This document shows positions 58,995 to 64,000 of a stretch of 64,000 bases of DNA, piece by piece. The number at the start of each line of letters is the position of its first letter. Position 1 is the stretch's first letter. Source of the DNA: Prevotellaceae bacterium UBA1746 (GTDB lineage Bacteria > Bacteroidota > Bacteroidia > Bacteroidales > Bacteroidaceae); the NCBI GenBank assembly GCA_905369775.1, contig CAJPJR010000005.1, positions 1 to 64,000 of the forward strand, given 5' to 3'. Both the position numbers and the translations under genes were made by a program. The notes under the pieces are model-generated. The model saw nothing but the letters and a program-made list of their open reading frames with translations. It searched no databases and was not told the DNA's origin.

Positions 58995-59963
58995 TTATTC
59001 CCATCCCAGCGCCGAGGCGCCCAGTACGGCAGCTTCCGAACCCTTGAGGGTTGAAATGAGGAGCTTAGCCTTCACTTTGAAGATTTTCAGCACGTTTTCG
59101 TCGTACGCTTTGCGCAGCGGTTCCATGAGATATTCGCCCGCCTTGGCCAATCCGCCGAAGAAGACAAACGCCTCAGGCGTATTGAAGGTCGCAAAGTCAG
59201 CGCAAGTGCGTCCGAGCAGCGTGCCTGTATATTCGAAGATGTCCAAAGCGATTTTGTCGCCCTTTTCAGCAGCTTGGAACACGTCGAACGAGGTGATCGA
59301 TTCGGGATCCAAGTCGCGGAGCGGAGAGGGCGCATCGCTTTTTGCGAGAAATTCGCGTGCCGTGCGTGCCACACCCGTCGCCGAGCAGTACGTTTCGAGA
59401 CAACCTTTGCGTCCGCATCCGCATTCGCGTCCGGCTTCCGTGTGGTCGATCACCACGTGACCCAGTTCTCCGGCGAAACCATCCGAACCGTACACCACGC
59501 GACCGTCCACCACGATGCCCGAACCCACACCCGTGCCGAGGGTGATCATGATAAAGTTCTTCATGCCGCGTGCAATGCCGTAGGTCATTTCGCCCAAGGC
59601 CGCCGCGTTGGCATCGTTTGTCACCCGACAAGGCACACCGAGTGCCTCTTCGAAGAGATCGCAGATCGGGACTATGCCCTGCCAAATCAAGTTAGCCGCG
59701 CGTTCGATCGTACCATTATAGAAATTGCCGCTCGGCGCGCCGATACCCATACCGCGGATGTTGTCGATGCCGCCCACCACGTCGAGTGCAGGTTGCAGCG
59801 CTTCCACAGCCGCTTTCACATAGTCTTTGACATCAGGATAGGCCTTCGTTTTGATGGCCGTTTGCGCAATAATCGTGCCGCGTTGGTCCACGATGCCGAA
59901 CACCGAGTTCGTACCGCCCATGTCGAGCCCGATCACATAAGGCTTTTCGAGTATTTCTTCCAT
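58995..59963 (-). CDS. ROK-family sugar kinase (glucokinase type)
   Basis: The product is 322 residues. The ATP-binding start YVIGLDMGGTNSVFGIVD (about 9-26) and the sugar-binding NDANAAALGEMTYG (about 116-129) are clear. LGTGVGSGIVVDGRVVYG follows, then the GELGH ROK signature with zinc-binding Cys (ECGCGRKGCLE, about 180-190). It phosphorylates glucose or a related hexose with ATP. The promoter on the minus strand, TACATTTG (60010-60003) with CTTG 20 bases before, is near-ideal. It stands alone, convergent with ppdK. Confidence 0.9.
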   Translation of the reverse strand: MEEILEKPYVIGLDMGGTNSVFGIVDQRGTIIAQTAIKTKAYPDVKDYVKAAVEALQPALDVVGGIDNIRGMGIGAPSGNFYNGTIERAANLIWQGIVPICDLFEEALGVPCRVTNDANAAALGEMTYGIARGMKNFIMITLGTGVGSGIVVDGRVVYGSDGFAGELGHVVIDHTEAGRECGCGRKGCLETYCSATGVARTAREFLAKSDAPSPLRDLDPESITSFDVFQAAEKGDKIALDIFEYTGTLLGRTCADFATFNTPEAFVFFGGLAKAGEYLMEPLRKAYDENVLKIFKVKAKLLISTLKGSEAAVLGASALGWE

Positions 59964-60002
59964 GAGGATGCTTGTTTTATTCTTATTTTATTGTTCTACT
60001 TG

Positions 60003-60034
60003 CAAATGTAGTCAGAAAACGCCGAGACACCAAG
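60003..60034 (-). promoter_or_regulatory. Promoter of the ROK kinase gene
   Basis: Minus-strand CTTG (60034-60031), 20 bases, TACATTTG (60010-60003). The leader is about 35 bases. Confidence 0.55.
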
Positions 60035-60235
60035 CCTTTTCCCTCTTTTTTGATAGTATAGATTGCAAAAACAGGTTGAAAGTCCACGTCTTTCTTTCTC
60101 TCAATTGTATATGGGATACCAATTATGCAGTTTTTCGAGCGTTGAGAGGGGTGTCTGCCCACGCTTTTCTCTTTTCTTCCGCTGCATATCTCTCGAGAAT
60201 TTCATAATTTTGCATGACAAACCGTTTAGCTCCAA

Positions 60236-61357
60236 ATGAAAACTCTGTTTCTTTGTTTCTTAGGCACGTTGTGTGCCGGTTCAGCCGCGGCCACACCGGC
60301 CGAAATGCCGAATGCCCGTCTCACACCGGCCGACAGCCTCGCACACGTCAGCGCAGCGCAGGCAAAAACGCCCGAAAGTCTTCCCGCTTTCAAACCCTCG
60401 ATCACCTTCGGAGGCTACCTCACTTCCAAGTTTGAGGTCACCGATCGTCAGGGTGCCTCCACCGCCAGCAATTTCTCCATGCGCTACCTCCGCCTCTACG
60501 GCAGCGGCTATGTGTGGCGTGATGTCTTCTACCGGTTTCAACTCGAGATGAGTGGCGCTCCCGGCGTCGACCGCGGTCCTCGTCTGCTCGATGCCTATGT
60601 CGAATCGCGCAAATACCCCGAATTCCAAGTGCGCATCGGTCAATTCCACCGCCCCTTCGGCTTCGATAAACCCCTCTCGCCTCTTGCCGTCGGTCTCGGC
60701 AGCTTCTCGCAGGTCGCCTCCAAGTTGCAGAGCCTCAATGACCGCATCGGCGAACACACCTCCAACGGTCGCGACGCGGGTGTGCAAATCATGGGCGACC
60801 TCCTTCCCCTTTCGAGCGGTCGCAAATTCCTGCACTATCAGGTCGGTCTCTTCAACGGCCAAGGCATCAACCACGCCGACATCGATCATTTCAAGGATCT
60901 CATCGGCGGTTTGTGGGTTTGCCCGATCGATGGCCTTTCCGTCGGCGGCTTTGGTTGGAACGGCCGTTTCACCGACCCCACCAATCCCACCCACCGTTTG
61001 GAGCGCAAGCGCTACGCCCTCGGTTTCAAGTATGAAGGTAGTTGGGATGCCCGCGGCGAATATGTGCACAGCCACGGCAGCACCACCAAGGGCGGCGCCA
61101 ACGAGAGCGATGGTTGGTACGTGCTGGCCGGTGTGCCCGTCCCCGGTTGCGAACGCATGAAACTCTATGGTCGCTGGGACTGCTACCGCGACGACGCCAG
61201 CACCTGGCAAGGACTGAAAACCAATTGGGGATTCTCCTCCAACTACCGTCTGGGCAAGAACTATCTGTTCCAACTCAACTACACCCACACGCACGATCGA
61301 GCCGGAGCCGATCGCGACTACAACACCTTCGATGTGCAATTCTCGGCACGCTTCTGA
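60236..61357 (+). CDS. OprO/OprP-like outer-membrane porin
   Basis: The product is 373 residues with a signal peptide (to about residue 20, SAAA). A short linker (about 20-50) precedes a phosphate-selective-porin-like barrel: SITFGGYLTSKFEVTD, SMRYLRLYGSGYVWRDVFYR FQLEMSG, EFQVRIGQFHRPFGFDKPL (the typical strand carrying the R and FG pattern) and a final strand YNTFDVQFSARF with terminal Phe. It is the third porin of this class in the window. A TAATTTTG -7 box lies at 60205-60212 without a clear -33 element. The transcript ends in the strong terminator at 61367. Confidence 0.85.
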   Translation: MKTLFLCFLGTLCAGSAAATPAEMPNARLTPADSLAHVSAAQAKTPESLPAFKPSITFGGYLTSKFEVTDRQGASTASNFSMRYLRLYGSGYVWRDVFYRFQLEMSGAPGVDRGPRLLDAYVESRKYPEFQVRIGQFHRPFGFDKPLSPLAVGLGSFSQVASKLQSLNDRIGEHTSNGRDAGVQIMGDLLPLSSGRKFLHYQVGLFNGQGINHADIDHFKDLIGGLWVCPIDGLSVGGFGWNGRFTDPTNPTHRLERKRYALGFKYEGSWDARGEYVHSHGSTTKGGANESDGWYVLAGVPVPGCERMKLYGRWDCYRDDASTWQGLKTNWGFSSNYRLGKNYLFQLNYTHTHDRAGADRDYNTFDVQFSARF

Positions 61358-61366
61358 CTTCATTCG

Positions 61367-61409
61367 ACACGGAGAACGGTCTCGCCGACAGTTCTCCGTG
61401 TTTTTTTTG
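61367..61409 (+). terminator. Terminator after the porin gene
   Basis: ACACGGAGAAC (61367-61377) pairs perfectly with GTTCTCCGTGT (61391-61401), followed by seven or more T. Confidence 0.9.
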
Positions 61410-61513
61410 CTTCCCGCGCCCCACAGCCGTTTCCTTTTCCGCCCTGAGGACACGAAAAAAGTTAACCGCGAGAGAAAACTCCCGAGATATAGGCGTGGAA
61501 TGATATTTGTTGG

Positions 61514-61521
61514 TAACTTTG
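61514..61521 (+). promoter_or_regulatory. -7 box upstream of the last gene
   Basis: TAACTTTG at 61514-61521 without a good -33 element. It would give a leader of about 80 bases to the gene at 61609. Confidence 0.35.
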
Positions 61522-61608
61522 GGCGAACAAATTAGAAAAACACAGCCGGCGCCCGCACGGTGAGCGGCGGTTGTCCATCTTATTCATCCCTTTTATTTTT
61601 TATTGCGT

Positions 61609-64000
61609 ATGGCATCCCCTGAAAAAATCACCTTCCACGAGCCGAGAACGCTCACACATTATGGTAAGAAGTATTTCAACGTCGAATATAAAGGTGCGAA
61701 TTACCGAGTCAGATTATTTCCTTTCCAAGAGACACAGCCCGAACCGAAGGAAATACATTGTCTTGTCAGTGTCGACGAAGCAAAAAAAGTGCACATCGTC
61801 CAAGATTTGCAACCTTATTTGGAAGAGAGCTATTCATCAGGATGCGATTACGAATTTGTGGTGCGGAGAGCTTATGCCGACAAGCATTATTACGAAGTCG
61901 AAGATCGCTACGGACTCTATTTTCGTCTGAACACCGACCGCGTCCTGCTCGAACGGCAGGTCGTGACTTGTCGCGTGGAAAACATACGCGACGGTCGTTT
62001 GAAATTGGAATTGCTGAGTGGAACATCGCCGTCCGAAGACTCCGCTTCCCCATTCAATGAGCAAACGCTTTCGGCCGCTCTCATCCATGAGCTCGGCGAT
62101 CAGCGCCCTACAGCTTGGGATGTCGACGAACTGGCCCGTCTCGTCATTGCCAACAACGCCTATTCCGAGCGAATGGCCGGTAAGTGGGTGCGGAAAGTGC
62201 TTCGTCAACTCACCTCCAAACCGGACCTCGCTTCCGATATCGACCTTTGCGACGACTATGCGCAGATGGAACGTGTGCTGCGTGAAATACGCGACGCGAT
62301 ACGCAATGTGCTGGAATCCACCACCGTACTCAATGATTGCGGAGAGCAACGGGGAATTTTCCAAGAACGTCTCACCACCCTCACCGAGCAATGTTCCTTC
62401 TATCACAGTGCCGTCGAGTACATCGCGGTGGGTAGACACATCAAGGTCATCGACTCCCTGTTTTCCCACCTCGAGATCTCGCACTATGTTTACCATGCCG
62501 CCGAGAAACTCGAGGTCATGATGTGCATTTTCAATCTGTTGCCCGATCTCATGGAACAGCGGATGGGCAAATTTTTCGACATCGTCACCTCTGCCGAAGA
62601 ACATTACTGGAAGACCGACACTTTCCGCCGTGCATTCATTCGCCTGTTGGATTTCTACATCTCCGAGCTCTATGACGAGGTGGCCAACACCACCGATGTC
62701 AAGCGTCCCGACTTTTGCAACGTCTTCAAAGCGCTCGCCATCCAACTACTGTTGGCCGATCCCGCGCGCGATGCCGATTTGTATGACGCCCAGCTCAGCT
62801 ACGCCCGTCTTTACCGCATGGCCGCCTGCTTCAGCACCGGCTCGCCCGACTACTTGCTCCGGCGCTCTGTGCTTTCGCTCTCCGACGCGATGGCCATTTC
62901 GGCGGCTTCGTGCTTCAGCTGGGACCAAGTCAACCAACTTTCTCTCATCGCGTCGCGGCTTTCCGAACAGGTGACAGAAGAAGACCTGCCCGATTACAAC
63001 AAAAACTATTTGACGGATCGCATTCGCCTCACCGCAGACTCGTCCGGCCTCAGCGTCGCACCGCTCCGTTGCGAGAGCAAGCAAGCCGTGCTCCCGCCCG
63101 CAATCATGCTCTGGGATCGATTGCAGTTCTTCACCGAGAAAAAACTCAACTGGCCGAATGCTGCGCTCAAGTCGTTGCCCGAAGCCCACCGGCTGTGGAA
63201 CGAGCTGGAACGCGAATTGGAAAGCCGCCATTCCACGATAGAACAACTTCGGCAAGTCCGCCGAAAAGAACGGCCCGAGCGCGGAGACGAGGTGCGCATC
63301 GCTCCCTATGCCATCGATCCGGAGAATCCCAATCGCTTGCTCTGTCGCATCGACGACGATTATTATGAGGGAGAAGGCTTGCTTCCCGGTGGCAACCTTG
63401 CGCCTTACAATGTGAAGTACCTCAACGGCATCAACCCCTTCCGCGGTCCCAACGGCGAACAGCTCTGCGTCATAGCCCTGATTGAAGGCATCACTCCCGA
63501 TGGTCGCTACATTTTCTCGACCAAAAACGTGCTGCAGGAAGATTTGAAGGAGATTGCAAAATTCGGCGAACGGCTAAATTGCCTGGTGGTAAGTCACGCA
63601 AATGGAGGCTGGGTCGGTTTTGCCGAAAACGGGTTAGGCGTCTCTTTCGAGAACGCCGGCGAATTCAATCAACGCCTATGTGACGATTGGGGAGAGGATT
63701 CGGGCAAAGTGCTCGGCCGTCCGCTGATTGGGAAAGTCGTGTGCGTAACGCTGCTGGGAGCCGCGGGGCTCGGTCTCGTTCCCGTGGAAATCGTGGATAT
63801 TGTCGATCATGTGCATCTCGATCAGGTCAATGCAGTGGCCAATTGGGCAAGGCATTTCGGCGAAGGCCCCGACGAACAGGAGGCACCCACCGAGGAAGAA
63901 GAGGTATTTGTGGCCAATTCGCTGTTCACGGCCGAACAGCTCGACGAACTCATGCTCGTGTTGAACCATGTGGCCATGAGCGAAGAAAACTTGCTGCGTC
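61609..64000 (+). CDS. Large unrecognised protein, 3' end beyond window
   Basis: The ATG at 61609 (MASPEKITFHEPRTLTHYGK) opens a frame that continues to the last base, at least 797 codons. It has no signal peptide or membrane segment, so it is probably cytoplasmic. Residues about 10-140 are beta-rich with an OB-like pattern (KKYFNVEYKGANYRVRLFPF, YGLYFRLNTDRVLLERQVVT, then CRVENIRDGRLKLELL). Residues about 150-560 are mostly helical, with many acidic and Leu-rich helices. A second beta-rich segment near 565-650 (GDEVRIAPYAIDPENPNRLL, LCVIALIEGITPDGRYIFST) echoes the first, suggesting two nucleic-acid-binding-like modules around a helical middle. I do not recognise the family. Confidence 0.75.
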   Translation, partial: MASPEKITFHEPRTLTHYGKKYFNVEYKGANYRVRLFPFQETQPEPKEIHCLVSVDEAKKVHIVQDLQPYLEESYSSGCDYEFVVRRAYADKHYYEVEDRYGLYFRLNTDRVLLERQVVTCRVENIRDGRLKLELLSGTSPSEDSASPFNEQTLSAALIHELGDQRPTAWDVDELARLVIANNAYSERMAGKWVRKVLRQLTSKPDLASDIDLCDDYAQMERVLREIRDAIRNVLESTTVLNDCGEQRGIFQERLTTLTEQCSFYHSAVEYIAVGRHIKVIDSLFSHLEISHYVYHAAEKLEVMMCIFNLLPDLMEQRMGKFFDIVTSAEEHYWKTDTFRRAFIRLLDFYISELYDEVANTTDVKRPDFCNVFKALAIQLLLADPARDADLYDAQLSYARLYRMAACFSTGSPDYLLRRSVLSLSDAMAISAASCFSWDQVNQLSLIASRLSEQVTEEDLPDYNKNYLTDRIRLTADSSGLSVAPLRCESKQAVLPPAIMLWDRLQFFTEKKLNWPNAALKSLPEAHRLWNELERELESRHSTIEQLRQVRRKERPERGDEVRIAPYAIDPENPNRLLCRIDDDYYEGEGLLPGGNLAPYNVKYLNGINPFRGPNGEQLCVIALIEGITPDGRYIFSTKNVLQEDLKEIAKFGERLNCLVVSHANGGWVGFAENGLGVSFENAGEFNQRLCDDWGEDSGKVLGRPLIGKVVCVTLLGAAGLGLVPVEIVDIVDHVHLDQVNAVANWARHFGEGPDEQEAPTEEEEVFVANSLFTAEQLDELMLVLNHVAMSEENLLR

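Overview
The window is a GC-rich chromosomal segment of a Bacteroidales bacterium. The evidence is Bacteroidota-type promoters (a -7 box like TAnnTTTG about 19-20 bases after a TTTG/TTGC-like -33 box), no purine-rich Shine-Dalgarno pattern, a PorW/SprE-like type IX secretion lipoprotein, BspA-type leucine-rich repeats, secreted proteins ending in type IX-like sorting tails, an RprXY two-component pair and a TPP-riboswitch/TonB/PnuT/ThiN thiamine operon. A Prevotellaceae-like source is likely, but no species can be named from the sequence alone.

Layout. 1-790: the start of an outer-membrane-type protein running off the left edge. 1867-2988: a WecA-like sugar-phosphate transferase. 3273-9721: a minus-strand block dedA, aroA, a small membrane protein, a metal ABC permease and the PorW-like lipoprotein. 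9971-13047: a minus-strand operon of two DUF4230 proteins and a clostripain-like protease, divergent from a small lipoprotein. 13809-13883: tRNA-His. 15026-17719: a large BspA-like surface protein. 18035-21754: crcB, an RsmI-like methylase, a glycosyltransferase and mtaB. 23525-27254: the thiamine operon. 27396-29717: rprXY. 30081-34101: an aldo/keto reductase, a DUF1460 protein and htpG. 34870-37995: an M60-like metallopeptidase. 38228-40599: a BamE-like/DUF4476 lipoprotein, mnmE and a small Cys-rich secreted protein. 40679-48572: a Ric-like hemerythrin/LuxR regulator divergent from a porin-imelysin-dihaem oxidoreductase-porin-cytochrome operon. 48628-51778: a Rid-family protein and a ResB-CcsA fusion for cytochrome c assembly. 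52008-58690: a C69 peptidase, a RelA-type protein with a degenerate hydrolase half, and ppdK. 58995-64000: a ROK kinase, another porin and a large unrecognised protein cut by the right edge.

How the genes fit together. The c-type cytochromes made at 45068-48572 would need haem ligation by the CcsBA-type protein encoded just downstream. The regulator at 40679-41623 is separated from that operon by two long inverted arms that abut both promoters. PorW belongs to the secretion pathway that the BspA-like and M60 proteins appear to use.

The strongest unexplained structure is a family of three diverged, quasi-palindromic, non-coding elements of about 320-430 bp (938-1365, 14291-14693, 34293-34610). 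They share inverted termini and are studded with GGTGAAG/CTTCACC heptamers. Each lies in a long intergenic region next to envelope or secreted-protein genes.
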